From Actinospica acidithermotolerans (GTDB lineage: Bacteria; Actinomycetota; Actinomycetes; Streptomycetales; Catenulisporaceae), in contig NZ_JAGSOH010000044.1 of assembly GCF_018139625.1 (NCBI RefSeq), positions 1-51,763 on the forward strand: 51,763 bases of DNA, in the 5' to 3' direction. Numbering within the stretch: the stretch's first letter is position 1; each line of letters begins with the position of its first letter. Position numbers and translations under genes: made by a program. Shown one piece after another: positions 1-10,000 of this stretch. The notes under the pieces are model-generated. The model searched no databases. It saw nothing but the letters and a program-made list of their open reading frames with translations, and was not told the origin of the DNA.

Positions 1-1
1 G

Positions 2-268
2 CGCTCGGCTTGGCCCCCCGCCGTGCCGTCACCGCCCTCACCGCACGACCGAACGGCCGAGAGCCACATCGAATCACCGCGGGCGACGACGTCGACGACC
101 GTGCAGGCAGCGGGGGCCTCGCCGTCCCGGTCCGGCCAGGGGGGTGCCGCACAGACCGCGCCCCTGAACCGGGCGCGCCTACATCCCGCGCTGCAGGCGG
201 TGCCGACCCGGGACAGCCGGCTGGACGCCGAATTCACCGACGACCCGGCCCCGGGCGACGAACTCTAG
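2..268 (+). CDS. C-terminal 88 residues of an unidentified protein, cut by the window start
   Basis: A reading frame is open from the first bases to a TAG at 266-268, whose last two bases lie inside the AGGAG ribosome site (267-271) of the next gene. This tight spacing suggests that both genes share an operon with the T7SS ATPase. The visible part is rich in Pro, Ala, Ser and Arg with an acidic end (DDPAPGDEL) and shows no recognisable domain. It could be the disordered tail of another T7SS component, but nothing in the residues proves that. A second overlapping frame (10-285) is also open, so even the coding frame is an inference from its stop position. Confidence 0.4.
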   Translation, partial: RSAWPPAVPSPPSPHDRTAESHIESPRATTSTTVQAAGASPSRSGQGGAAQTAPLNRARLHPALQAVPTRDSRLDAEFTDDPAPGDEL

Positions 269-275
269 GAGTGAA

Positions 276-3200
276 GTGTCGATGAGGATCCCGCTGACCG
301 CGGTTGACGCGTTCCGTGCGCAGCTTCGCCACCTCGTCGCGGACGTCGATCCGGGTACCCCGGTCGCCGAACTGGCCGCCCGACTGGCCGGCTTCGAAGA
401 GCCGGCTCCCGCGGCCGTGCCCGACGTGTATGTCGGCTCGCGGCGGCTGGACTCGTCAATGCCGCTGCGGGAGACCGGGATATCGGCCGGGGCCGTGCTC
501 GGCTTGGACAGCCCGGTCGGTTGCCCGGCCGACCCGGTGCTGATGAGTCCGCCGAATGAGGGGGCGCTGCTGGAGATCCGCGTGGTCGGCGGGCCCGACT
601 CCGGCCGGATCTGGCCGCTGGGCATGGGTGTTCACGACATCGGCCCGGCCACCGGAAGCACGGTCGAGATCAGCGGCGACGGTGTGCCGGAGCGCGGGGT
701 GCAGGTCACCGTGGGCGCGACCGGGCTGGCCTGGCTCACCGTGCCGGACGAGGCCGACGGAATCGCCCCGCCGACCCGGAACCCGGCGGTCGGGGACAGG
801 CCGGCGCCGGACACCACCAACTTGGACGCGCTCGGCGCGCTGGTCGGCCTGAAATGGACGAGCGACTCCCCGCCAGGCAGCGTGCCGCTCGCCCCCGGCT
901 ACGACGGCGTGCGGCTCGCCGTGATCCAGCCGCCCGAAGGTCAGGCGGTGACGCGCTGCGCGACCGGCGAGGTGCCCTGGCCGGTCGGCGGCGACCTCGT
1001 TGTCGGCGACAACGTCCTGCGGCTGTGTCGGCCAGAGGAAGCCGATGCCGCGATAACGGTGTCGGAGGACGGCCTGGGCCGGGACGTCAACCGCCCGCCC
1101 CGGATCGTGCCGCCGCTGCACGTCGGCAAGTTCACCATGCCCAAGCCGCCGACCGTACCCGCTCGCCGAGCCTTTCCGCTCACGATGATGCTCGCGCCCG
1201 CGTTGATGGGCGTCGGCATGGTGTTCTTCCTGCATTCGTACTACTTCCTGATGTTCAGTGCGCTCAGTCCGCTCTTCTTCATCGCCAACATGGTCAGCGG
1301 ACGTCGCAGCGCCCAACGCGCCTTCTGGACCGACCTGAAAACGTTCTGGGAGCGACGACTGGCCACCAGCGCCGCGGTTCGGCACGCGGTAGCGCACGAG
1401 CGCACAGTGCGCTGTGAGACGTCGATGGACCCGGCCTGCGCCGCCCGAACGGCTATCGGTCCGGGCCGGCGACTGTGGGAGAGGCGGCGCAACGACGGCG
1501 ACTACCTCCTGCTGCGCGTCGGCACGGTGGACCAGGCCTCGATGATCGAGATCGATGATCAGAACCCCGAAGACGGCGGGCGAAGGAAGGTGCACTGGAA
1601 CCTGCCCGAGGTGCCGATCGCGGTGGACCTCGGCCGGCGCGGCGTGCTCGGGGTGACGGGGGATTCGGCCACCGTCCGCGGGCTGGCCCGCTGGCTCGTC
1701 ACGCAGACCGCGGTCCTGCACAGCCCGCGCGACGTGCAGGTCTACCTGCTGACCGACGGCGTTTCCGAGCAGGCGTGGGACTGGGTGCGCTGGCTGCCGC
1801 ACCTGCGGCCGGGGGAGGACGGGCCAGGCCCGGCTGCGCTGATCGGCAACGAGCCGGACAGCGTGGCGAACCGGATCAGTGAGCTGATCTCGCTGATCCA
1901 CGCGCGGCAACGGGCCCGTAGCAGCACGATGAGCTCGGTGGTCTTCAACGAGCCCGACATCGTCGTCGTGGTGGACGGCGCGCGCCGGTTCCGGGACGTG
2001 GCCGGCGTGATCCAGATCCTGACTGACGGCCCGCGACTGCGGATCTTCGCGATCTGTCTGGACGAACAGGAGCAACTGCTGCCCGAAGAGTGTACCGCCG
2101 TGGTGCGCTGCACCTCGAAGGGGCTGGTGATCAGTCAGCGGGATCAACCCGTCGTCGAGGACATCCGGCCCGACCTGGTCTCGCCTGCCTGGTGCGAGCG
2201 GGTGGCCCGGGCCCTGGCACCGCTACGCGACGTGACCACGGACGACGACGCCGCCCTGCCGACCATGGTGCCGCTGCTCGAGTTGCTCGACCAGGACCCG
2301 CCGAGCAGCGAACGGATCATCGCCGAGTGGGAGCGGCGACCGGCGAGCACCGCCGTGGCGTTCGGCGTCGGGTACGACGGCCCGGTGGCCTTCGACCTGG
2401 TCCGCGATGGCCCGCACGCGCTGGTCGCGGGAACAACCGGTTCCGGCAAATCGGAACTGCTGCAGTCCATGCTGGCCTCGGCGGCACTGGTGAACAGGCC
2501 GGATGAGCTGGTGTTCGTGCTGGTGGACTACAAGGGCGGCAGCGCGTTCCAGGACTGTGTACGGCTCCCGCACGTGCTGGGCATGGTGACCGACCTGGAC
2601 AGCCACCTGGTGGAGCGGGCGCTGGCCTCGCTCAATGCCGAGCTGCGCCGCCGCGAGCAGGTACTCAACCAGGCGGAAGCCAAGGACCACGCCGCCTACC
2701 GGGCGCTACGCTCGCGCGACCCGAACCTGCCCGCGCTGCCCCGCCTCATGCTGATCATCGATGAGTTCGCCACGATGATCCGCGCCCTGCCTGATTTCAT
2801 CTCCGGCCTGGTCTCGATCGCCCAGCGGGGTCGTTCCCTCGGAATCCACCTGGTCCTGGCCACCCAACGCCCGGGAGGCGCCGTGACCGCCGATATCCGG
2901 GCGAACACCAGCCTACGGATCGCGCTCCGGGTGACCGACCCTCTGGAGAGCCAGGATGTGATCGACACCAGCGACGCGGTCGGCATCTCCGCCACGGTGC
3001 CCGGCCGCGCGATCGCCCGGCTGGCGCACAAGAAGATCCTGCCGTTCCAGACCGCCTACTCCGGTGCCGTGCGGCGGAGCGACGGCGCCGCGCAAGAGGA
3101 GGTCCCGATCCCGCCGATGTGGCTCACCGAGGTGCCTTGGTCCCGGCTGGGCCGGCGGCTCGAGGTTCCCGAGTCGTTCGCCGAGGCGGCCGAGCAGGAC

Positions 3201-5042
3201 GCGCCCACTGACCTGACCGTGCTGGTCGATACCATCATCGAGGCCGCGGGGCGCATCGGGTACGCCGAGCAGCCCAGTCCATGGCTGCCGCCGCTGCCTG
3301 ACCGGCTGTTGCTGGACCAAGTGCCCGACATGGTCCGGGCTCCCCGAATCAGCTTGGCGGGCCTGGCTCCCGAGGAGGGGGCGCGCGGCGGGTCCGGCGC
3401 CGGTGCGGAGCCGGCCTCCGAAGCAGGCGGCGCGATGGCGGATCCCGCCCGCATCGCCGCGGCGGCCGAGGTGATCAGGCGAATGCCCCGTGCGGCCGCC
3501 GCTGCCGGCAGTGCGCTGCCGCCGTTGGTCTACGGGCTGAGCGACATCCCCGCACTGCAGGCGAGGCTGCCGCTGATGATCGACCCTGCCACGTTCGGCC
3601 ACCTGTACGTCCTAGGTGGCGCCCGCAGCGGCCGGACCCAGGTGCTCCGGACGATCGCGGCGGCAGCGGCGCAGACCTATTCGGTGGCTGACATGCACAT
3701 CTACGGGGTCGACGCGGCAGGCGGCGCGCTCGCGGTGCTCCAGGACCTGCCGCACTGCGGAACGGTGGCCGCGCGCTCCGATCTGGACCGCGTGGATCGC
3801 GTGGTCACCCGGATCGCGTCCGAGCTGACCCGCCGTCAGGAACTGCTGACCGCTGGCACCTGCGCGAACCTGACCGAATTGCGGGCCAAACTGCATGCTC
3901 CTGACCGGCCCCCGCACATCCTGCTCCTGGTCGACGGCTGGGAGAGCCTGGCCGGGCTGATCGCCGAGTACGACGGCGGCCGGTTGACGGAGGAGTTCCT
4001 CCGCCTGGTGCGCGAGGGCGCCGCGAGCGGCGTGCACCTGATCGTGACCTCGGAGCGCTCCCTGCTCGGCGGGCGGATGGGCGCGCTCAACGACAATCGG
4101 CTGCTGCTGCGGATGGGGGACAAAGCCGACTTCACCTTGATCGGTTTGAAGCCGAGTGAGATCCCGGACAGCATCCCGCCCGGTCGCGGCTGGCTGTCCG
4201 AAGGTCTTGTCGAGGCGCAGATCGCCGTTCTCGACGCAGACACGGCCGGGCAACGGCAGGCGGACGGGCTGCGCAGGATCGCCTCCCGCGCCGCGTCCCG
4301 GGACGCGGATGTGCCGGCCGGCCGCCGACCGTTCGAGGTCGCCACGCTGCCGGCCATGGTTCCGTTCTCCGAGGCCTACGCGAAGGTGCCGGCCCGGCTG
4401 CGGCGGCCGATGTGGGCGCTGCTCGGCCTCGGCGGTGACGATCTGGAGGCGACCGGCGTCGACCTCTCGGCGGCGGCGACCTTCGTGGTGGCCGGCCCCG
4501 CCGGTTCGGGGCGGAGCAACGCGCTCACCGGCATGGCGGTCTCCCTGCTCGCCGGCGGTACCCGGCTGATCGTGATCACTCCGCGCGTCTCCCCGCTGAG
4601 CAAGTTGGCTGAGCACCCCGGCACCCAGGTCATCGACGGAGTCTCCGCGGTGACCGGGGCCGCGCTCGACCAGGCACTGGCCGCGGCGGGCAGCCCGTGC
4701 GCGGTCCTTGTCGATGACTGCGACCTGCTGGCGCTCACCCCCGCCGACGCCGTGTTCAAGCAGATCGTCGCCACCGGCCGCGACCGCGGTATCAGCTTGG
4801 TCTGCGCCGGCTCGGGGGAGATGTTCACCCAGACCCCGGCGGGCTGGATCGGCGAGTTCCGCAAGCGGCGGGAGGGGATGCTGCTCGCTCCCCGGTCCGT
4901 GATGGAGGGCGATCTGATCGGCGTTCGACTGCCCGTTTCGCTGATCCGCGGCCCCAAGCCTCGCAAGGGACTCGCTTTCCTGCCGAACCACGCAACCGGC
5001 GGGCTGGTGCCGGTCCAGGTCCCGCTGATCGAACTGGAGTGA
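276..5042 (+). CDS. eccC: Type VII secretion motor ATPase, EccC/EssC-like, three FtsK/SpoIIIE domains
   Basis: This is the membrane-anchored motor that recognises Esx-type substrates and drives their export; 1588 aa. Residues about 1-300 form an extension with ubiquitin-like and FHA-like stretches (LLEIRVVGGPDSGRIWPLG near 95), reminiscent of Firmicutes EssC rather than the roughly 1300-aa mycobacterial EccC. Two hydrophobic segments lie at about 299-342. ATPase 1 has an intact Walker A (GTTGSGKS, K725) and Walker B (LIIDE, D829/E830). ATPase 2 has GGARSGRT (R1120 replaces Lys) with LLLVDG. ATPase 3 has GPAGSGRS (R1413 replaces Lys) with VLVDD. Degenerate second and third domains fit the family, where domain 1 does the essential hydrolysis. 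The start is GTG at 276 or ATG at 282; AGGAG at 267-271 suits either. Esx-like genes converge on it, supporting the assignment. Confidence 0.93.
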   Translation: MSMRIPLTAVDAFRAQLRHLVADVDPGTPVAELAARLAGFEEPAPAAVPDVYVGSRRLDSSMPLRETGISAGAVLGLDSPVGCPADPVLMSPPNEGALLEIRVVGGPDSGRIWPLGMGVHDIGPATGSTVEISGDGVPERGVQVTVGATGLAWLTVPDEADGIAPPTRNPAVGDRPAPDTTNLDALGALVGLKWTSDSPPGSVPLAPGYDGVRLAVIQPPEGQAVTRCATGEVPWPVGGDLVVGDNVLRLCRPEEADAAITVSEDGLGRDVNRPPRIVPPLHVGKFTMPKPPTVPARRAFPLTMMLAPALMGVGMVFFLHSYYFLMFSALSPLFFIANMVSGRRSAQRAFWTDLKTFWERRLATSAAVRHAVAHERTVRCETSMDPACAARTAIGPGRRLWERRRNDGDYLLLRVGTVDQASMIEIDDQNPEDGGRRKVHWNLPEVPIAVDLGRRGVLGVTGDSATVRGLARWLVTQTAVLHSPRDVQVYLLTDGVSEQAWDWVRWLPHLRPGEDGPGPAALIGNEPDSVANRISELISLIHARQRARSSTMSSVVFNEPDIVVVVDGARRFRDVAGVIQILTDGPRLRIFAICLDEQEQLLPEECTAVVRCTSKGLVISQRDQPVVEDIRPDLVSPAWCERVARALAPLRDVTTDDDAALPTMVPLLELLDQDPPSSERIIAEWERRPASTAVAFGVGYDGPVAFDLVRDGPHALVAGTTGSGKSELLQSMLASAALVNRPDELVFVLVDYKGGSAFQDCVRLPHVLGMVTDLDSHLVERALASLNAELRRREQVLNQAEAKDHAAYRALRSRDPNLPALPRLMLIIDEFATMIRALPDFISGLVSIAQRGRSLGIHLVLATQRPGGAVTADIRANTSLRIALRVTDPLESQDVIDTSDAVGISATVPGRAIARLAHKKILPFQTAYSGAVRRSDGAAQEEVPIPPMWLTEVPWSRLGRRLEVPESFAEAAEQDAPTDLTVLVDTIIEAAGRIGYAEQPSPWLPPLPDRLLLDQVPDMVRAPRISLAGLAPEEGARGGSGAGAEPASEAGGAMADPARIAAAAEVIRRMPRAAAAAGSALPPLVYGLSDIPALQARLPLMIDPATFGHLYVLGGARSGRTQVLRTIAAAAAQTYSVADMHIYGVDAAGGALAVLQDLPHCGTVAARSDLDRVDRVVTRIASELTRRQELLTAGTCANLTELRAKLHAPDRPPHILLLVDGWESLAGLIAEYDGGRLTEEFLRLVREGAASGVHLIVTSERSLLGGRMGALNDNRLLLRMGDKADFTLIGLKPSEIPDSIPPGRGWLSEGLVEAQIAVLDADTAGQRQADGLRRIASRAASRDADVPAGRRPFEVATLPAMVPFSEAYAKVPARLRRPMWALLGLGGDDLEATGVDLSAAATFVVAGPAGSGRSNALTGMAVSLLAGGTRLIVITPRVSPLSKLAEHPGTQVIDGVSAVTGAALDQALAAAGSPCAVLVDDCDLLALTPADAVFKQIVATGRDRGISLVCAGSGEMFTQTPAGWIGEFRKRREGMLLAPRSVMEGDLIGVRLPVSLIRGPKPRKGLAFLPNHATGGLVPVQVPLIELE

Positions 5043-5076
5043 GTCGGCGGCCCGCGCCGCGGAAGGGGCACAACGA

Positions 5077-5114
5077 CGAACGCTCGGCCGGGATCTCTCC
5101 CAGCCGAGCGTTCG
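5077..5114. terminator. Bidirectional hairpin terminator between convergent genes
   Basis: The arms at 5077-5088 and 5103-5114 are a perfect 12-bp inverted repeat with a 14-nt loop. They sit 34 nt after the ATPase stop and 17 nt beyond the stop of the minus-strand Esx-like gene. A flanking acgac/gtcgt pair could lengthen the stem with a bulge. No long T-run follows, as is common in high-GC actinobacteria. The position between two gene ends supports a shared terminator. Confidence 0.75.
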
Positions 5115-5131
5115 GTCCTCGTCGTCTTCGC

Positions 5132-5497
5132 CTAGGTCCGGGGTGAGCTCATTGCAGGGGTCCGCGCCGTGGTGGAGGCCGCAGCTGTCTGAGAGCTGAT
5201 CTGCGAGGCCATGTTGGCGTCGGAGTTCATCAGGGAGCCGGCGATGTTCTGGAACGTGGTCGCGAAGGAGAGGATCTGGTTGAAGAGGTTCTGCATGTTC
5301 GCCGAGAAGTCGGTGAACTCTTGCTCGAGAGCTGCCGAGGTGTCCTGCATGTACAGGCCGCCCGCGGGCGACAGCAGGCTCTGTACGACTGCTTGAAGGG
5401 ACGCCATGTCAGGTGCGAGCTCTGAGTTCACGGCGTTGACACAGGTGTTGTAAACGGAAGTGACGAGTTCCGGATCGATCTGGACTTCGTCCGCCAT
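5132..5497 (-). CDS. Esx/WXG100-like small secreted protein (121 aa)
   Basis: A small, mostly helical protein predicted to be a T7SS substrate or half of an Esx heterodimer. It starts MADEVQIDPELV and is rich in Ala, Ser, Gln, Asn and Met. Two helical halves flank a central SPAGGLYMQ turn where canonical members carry Trp-x-Gly, so the WXG motif itself is missing. The tail (about 95-121) is a Ser/Thr/Ala-rich flexible stretch. GGAG lies 7 nt upstream of the ATG. It is the last gene of a minus-strand trio, 37 nt after its paralogue, and both share the GG-LY central loop. A role with the adjacent EccC-like motor is inferred from location and fold. Confidence 0.75.
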   Translation of the reverse strand: MADEVQIDPELVTSVYNTCVNAVNSELAPDMASLQAVVQSLLSPAGGLYMQDTSAALEQEFTDFSANMQNLFNQILSFATTFQNIAGSLMNSDANMASQISSQTAAASTTARTPAMSSPRT

Positions 5498-5534
5498 GGG
5501 ATTCTCCGGTGGTCGACGGGCTGTGTGTAGGTGT

Positions 5535-5852
5535 TCAGCTGGAAGCGCTGCTCGTGATCTTCGAGGCGGTGTCGCTGTCGAACTGCAGCATGTTCTGCAC
5601 GATGTTGTCGAACTGGGTCGTGAAGGTCGTGACCTGGTTGGCGCCGTTCTGCAGCGCCGTCTGGAATGATTCCCAGAGGGTCGTCATCGCCGGGGAGGTC
5701 ATCAGCAGGTACAGGCCGCCGCCGGGCATGAACAGCCCGCTCACGGAGGTGTTCAGCGCGGCGATCTGACTCTGCATGGTCTCCAGCGTGCCGTTCATCG
5801 AGGAGGCGGCACTCGCGACCTGTTCCGAGGAGATCTGGATGCCGATTGCCAT
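5535..5852 (-). CDS. Esx/WXG100-like small secreted protein (105 aa), partner of the next gene
   Basis: Its length is typical of the WXG100 family (about 100 aa). The sequence opens MAIGIQISSEQVASAASS, then runs as two amphipathic helical halves split by a MPGGGLYLLM turn in place of WXG. The 121-aa product downstream has the same design, so the pair probably forms the EsxA/EsxB-type heterodimer typical of adjacent genes. The upstream ribosome site is weak (AAAGAG about 9 nt before ATG), and translation may depend on the preceding gene, which ends 51 nt upstream. No C-terminal YxxxD/E secretion signal is obvious. Confidence 0.75.
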   Translation of the reverse strand: MAIGIQISSEQVASAASSMNGTLETMQSQIAALNTSVSGLFMPGGGLYLLMTSPAMTTLWESFQTALQNGANQVTTFTTQFDNIVQNMLQFDSDTASKITSSASS

Positions 5853-5903
5853 AACTGGTCTCTTTCGCTTGTCGGGGTAGGGCGGATCGATCAGTGGGTC
5901 GGA

Positions 5904-6902
5904 TCATCCATCTGCGCCCAGCCCCCAACTCGGTTCGGAGTTGGGGTCCGGCTTCGGGGGCGGGGCCGCGAGGTCATCCATCTGCTGATTCGGCTTCCAG
6001 ACGGGATCGTCGGCGCTCTTGGTGTAGAAGGACGTGCTGGTCGTGCCGTTGACAGTGCTGGTTACGGTCATCAAGCCCGTGTACTCGCCGGCGAGGCCCA
6101 CGTTCGGCAGGGACTCGTTGATGGTGGTCGTGTTGTGAACCTGGCTCCCGTCGGCCAGTGTGACGGTCTGGGTGGAGTCGTATTCCGCGGGCTGCCCGGA
6201 GGCGTCGTGGTGCGTCACGGTGCCGATGTTCGTCGTTTCGGTGTAGGTCAGCCCGCTGTTCGCGTCGGTGACCGTGGTGGTCTCGCTGGTGATAACGCCG
6301 TTCGTGCCGGTCGCGTCCGTGGCCGGTGTCGTATTCAGTGTCGTGTTGACGGTTACGCCGTTGGCGGTGACCACGTTGCCGTTCGCCGGGACGTCGGTCG
6401 GCGGGGTCGGTTCCGCGAGCGCCGGAGTCGTGCCGGTCTGGGTGCCGTACGCGTTATAGACCGGCTGGGGTGTACCGAGCTGGTATGCCGCGGCCGGGTC
6501 GTCCATCTTGTCGTTGTACTGCTGCAGCTGTTTCTGGTAGTCCTTCCACTTCTGCTGGCTCTCCTCAGTGGCTGAGACCGAGAGCGAATAGTTCACCGAT
6601 GCGGCGCAGCCGGCGTCCTGATTGAAAAACTGCTGGGCCACCTCGCTGATGATGCTTCCGAGCTGGTTCAGCCCCGTCGTCGATTCGGTCAGCAAGTTGT
6701 TCCACGCTCTGATGAACAGGACCGTGTCATCGGTGAGAGCGGCGCAGCCGGTGAAGTCCTGCGGGGAGTACTGGGTCCCCCCGCCCGACATCAGGTCGAG
6801 CCCTTTGGACATGGCGATGGCGTTGCCGTACGTGGCCTCCAGCGACTTGATGCTGGTGGCCATGTTCTGGAGCAGGTCGTAGTCGATGGCGAGATCGGCC
6901 AT
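5904..6902 (-). CDS. T7SS-associated protein with Esx-like N-terminus and Thr-rich C-terminal half (332 aa)
   Basis: First gene of the minus-strand trio. The ATG at 6902 is chosen over longer possibilities because GGAGG lies about 9 nt upstream. Residues about 1-130 look helical and Esx-like (MADLAIDYDLLQNMATSIKS), with two Cys that could pair. A charged coiled-coil-like stretch follows (QQKWKDYQKQLQQYNDKMDD), then a Pro/Thr-rich linker and a beta-rich C-terminal half made of short TxTxxG-type strands, ending in a Pro/Trp tail. No signal peptide is seen, consistent with T7SS export. I recognise no enzyme motif; it could be an accessory substrate or an adaptor for the divergent giant protein. 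Confidence 0.7.
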   Translation of the reverse strand: MADLAIDYDLLQNMATSIKSLEATYGNAIAMSKGLDLMSGGGTQYSPQDFTGCAALTDDTVLFIRAWNNLLTESTTGLNQLGSIISEVAQQFFNQDAGCAASVNYSLSVSATEESQQKWKDYQKQLQQYNDKMDDPAAAYQLGTPQPVYNAYGTQTGTTPALAEPTPPTDVPANGNVVTANGVTVNTTLNTTPATDATGTNGVITSETTTVTDANSGLTYTETTNIGTVTHHDASGQPAEYDSTQTVTLADGSQVHNTTTINESLPNVGLAGEYTGLMTVTSTVNGTTSTSFYTKSADDPVWKPNQQMDDLAAPPPKPDPNSEPSWGLGADG

Positions 6903-6969
6903 GACTGAGTGCCTCCGAATCCTCATACACGTATCGCTGGTGAGACGAGTCGACCAAGGAGGAAGGTTC

Positions 6970-7047
6970 ATGAACGCTACGCCGGGCTTGACCCGTATCC
7001 GGTTCGGTCGTGGATCCGAGTTGCGGGTCCGGCAGCCTGTCCGATGA
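6970..7047 (+). CDS. Possible 25-codon leader ORF before the giant gene
   Basis: ATG at 6970 follows one of the strongest Shine-Dalgarno sequences in the window (AAGGAGGAAGG at 6956-6966). The predicted peptide starts MNATPGLTRIRFGRG, is Arg-rich and ends at TGA 7045-7047. That stop overlaps an ATG at 7044 which is in frame with the giant protein, giving an ATGA coupling arrangement. This could be a real leader or coupling peptide. It could also be a chance reading frame next to a ribosome site that serves something else. No homologue can be named. Confidence 0.4.
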   Translation: MNATPGLTRIRFGRGSELRVRQPVR

Positions 7048-7061
7048 ATCTGGAGGTCCCA

Positions 7062-10000
7062 GTGGCCGGTACCCGCCCGTTGTACTGGACCGTGTTCGGG
7101 GCCGGCACCATGGATCCGTGTTTCGGCGATCCGGACACGACTGCGCAGGTGGTCTCCTACTTCAACCAGGTCATGACGGGACTGGACGAACTCAAGGCCG
7201 GCCTGCAGTCGGTTCTGGCCACTGCGACCTCCAGCGGTTTCGTCGGCAAGACCGCTGATGTGCTGCGCAATCAGATCGACAGTCAGTCCCGGCTGGTGAA
7301 CTTCCTCAACCAGGCGCAGACCGCTTACTCCGAGGCCGCCTCCGCGCTCAGCGCCTACTACGGCGTCATGGTCGAGCAGCAGCAGGTCAGCATCGACGCC
7401 TATCACCAGGCGGTGGCCCTCAATCTGCCGTCGACCGATCCGCAGGTCAAGCACTTGTGGTCCATTGCCAAGGGCGCGGGCGAGACGATGCAGGCGGCGG
7501 GGAACAAGGCGGCCGGCGTCATCGGCTCGCTATACCAGACAACAGCGTCGCCGATCTCGTTCGGCGAGAAACTGCTGCAGGACATGGGCTTTCTGCTGAT
7601 CGCGCTCGGCATCGTGGCGGTGCTGTTCGGCGGCCCGATCGCGCTGCTCGACTACGCGGTCAACCTCGCCGTGTTCATCTACGGGGTGGTGCAGTTCGCC
7701 GAAGGGAAGATCAGCTTTGGTGAGCTTCTGCTCGACCTGCTGAACGTCCTGTTCCCGTCGACCCGCGGCATGATCGGCGACATCGTCGACGGTCTCGAGC
7801 TGGGCACGAACGCGATCAAGAACGCGGGCGAGACGGTCGTCAACCTCTTCAGGGGCGACGTGAGCCTGGACGCGTTGTTCACGAATTTCTCCTTCGCCAC
7901 CTTGCTTTCCACCGACGTGTTGTCCATGGCCGCGAACGCGGTCAAGGTTGGCGGGCTATGGGTCGTCGACACCCTCAAGGCGGTGCCCGCGTTCCTGGGG
8001 GAGGAACTCGGCGGGATCAAGTCCCTGCGCCTGATCACGCCGATGAGCAAGGAGGATCTCTCCGATGGCCTGCTCTCGGCGATCAAGACCGGCATCCTTC
8101 AGCGGGGTCTGCTGATCTCGCCGGAGGCGCTCGCGAATCTCGGCGGCTTGTCCGAAAGGGCGTCAGCCGGTGTGTTGAATCTGGCCAAGGTGGGTGGCGA
8201 GGGCGTGGCCACGGTGTTCGATTCGCTGCGCTCGGCCGTCGCCGAACTGGTGCCGGGCTCGGCCGTGTCGGACGCGAAGCTCGCCGTAGATGCCGCGGGC
8301 GCGGTGACCAAGTTGGACGTGGCCGGTCAGAATGTGGCGGGAGTAGCCTTCCACGGCCTGTCCGCGATCGACGCGCTACAGGTGGTCAACCCCGAACTGC
8401 GCGGCGCGAGTGGCGCGGACCTGTTCCTGGCGAAGGTGGCCGGGCCGCAGGTCGAGGCCGTGCCGGTCTTCGACACCTCCACCGGGCTCCAGCACGGCAC
8501 CATAGACCTTGCGACCGGGGAGCCGATCGGGGCCGACGGAGCCTCCTCCCTCGCCACGCACCTGCGCACCGTCCCGTCGAGCGGGTACGACGGCGGCTCC
8601 GCGACGGCTTTCCCGAGCATCGAGTCGCTGCGCACGGTCGTCGGCTCCGTCGGCATGCCGCAGTTCCGGGTGACCCTCGACGGCAGTGTGTCAGCCGCGC
8701 TCCACAGCACGGCGGCTCTGGCAGAGGACTCGATCTTCGGCATCGACCACTCGGCCAAGTTCCTTTCCGGAGTCCTTCCCGAGATCGGCGCGGCGATCCA
8801 CACGGGGCCGCTTTCGGTGGTTTCGAACCGGGTCGAGCCGGTCGTCAACGTCCACGACGTCACGTCGTCCGCCGCCGTGTCCGGACACCTGGAGGCAACG
8901 GCGAACGCGTTCGATGTGGCCGGACAGGCAGGCATCGGGGGTCTCGCCGAAGTCTCGGCCACGGCGAGCCTGGGGCACGGCGTAGTGCTGCCGCCCGTGG
9001 GCGCTGACCACATCGTGAGTGTCACAGGGCTCGGTGATCTCGCGCAACCGGTCCGAGTGCCGTCCATCGATGCGCACCTGGCCGACCTATCGGCACTGCA
9101 AGCGCTCGACCATGCGTCCGGTTCCGCGTTCGCCGCGCCGGTCGTGTCGGCGCACGGGGATTTGTCGGGTGTCGGAGAGTTTGGTGTGGCGGCAGTGTCG
9201 CACCCGATCGAGGTGGCGGGCGTCGGTGATCTCGGGACTGTGGCATCTGTCCCCGGTCACGGGGATTTCGCGGCGCTCGGCGAGGCCGGCGACCTGGTCG
9301 CGAGTGCCGTCCGCCACGACGGGGACCTGCCCGGCCTCACCTCAGCCGGGATCGACCCGGCCGGGATCGATTCGCTCGGACTCGCTCCGGCACGGATAGA
9401 CTCGGTCGGCAGCCGGGTCGGTGTCGAGTTCGTCGACCACGGCGCCGCCGGCACCGGCTACGTCACCGAACACGGCACCATCGAGGCCCGACCCGTTCCC
9501 GGGCACGACGTCGGGGACTCCGTCGGTATCTCGGATCTGAACATGCCGAGTCAGGGCGTCGCGGACTCCGCGAGTCTTTCGAGCCGTGGGCTGTCGGAGG
9601 TCACCGGCCTCGTCGACGTCGGCGCCCGCGCCGATTCGGGAGTCAAGGGTCTGATTGACCCCGACGCCGCCAGGGTTCCGGTGCCGCTCGCCGAACACGC
9701 CGCGCCCGTCGCCGACCACCCGTTCGCCAGCGATCCCGACCCTGCCGTGAAGGCCAAGAGCCCGGCGAGCGGCTCCGACCCCGTGGCGATCGGGCACGAA
9801 TCCGCGACGGCCGGTCCGGGAACGACGACATTCGGTCATAGCGGCGAACTGGCCAAGGAGTTGCACGAGGCTGCTCCGAAGCTTTCCAGAGCCGATTACC
9901 AGATTCAGTTGACCGGCGAACTGCGGGCGGCCAAGGCCCGCTTCGATACGGCGTGGCAGCGGCTGCGGGCCGAGGCAGGGCCGGGACCCGGCAAGCTGTT

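Noticed and set aside
456-2147. Minus-strand open frame of 563 codons inside the EccC-like gene
   Set aside because: Composition (His/Arg/Pro/Gln-rich) is typical of antisense frames in GC-rich DNA, and the plus strand encodes a well-matched ATPase.
6909-7061. Longer N-terminus for the giant protein from GTG 6909
   Set aside because: No ribosome site precedes it, the extra residues are Arg/Pro-rich, and it would overlap the start region of the divergent gene; GTG 7062 with GGAGG is better.
5904-7454. 516-codon version of the minus-strand T7SS-associated protein
   Set aside because: The extra N-terminal 184 codons are antisense to the giant gene and lack a ribosome site, whereas GGAGG marks ATG 6902.
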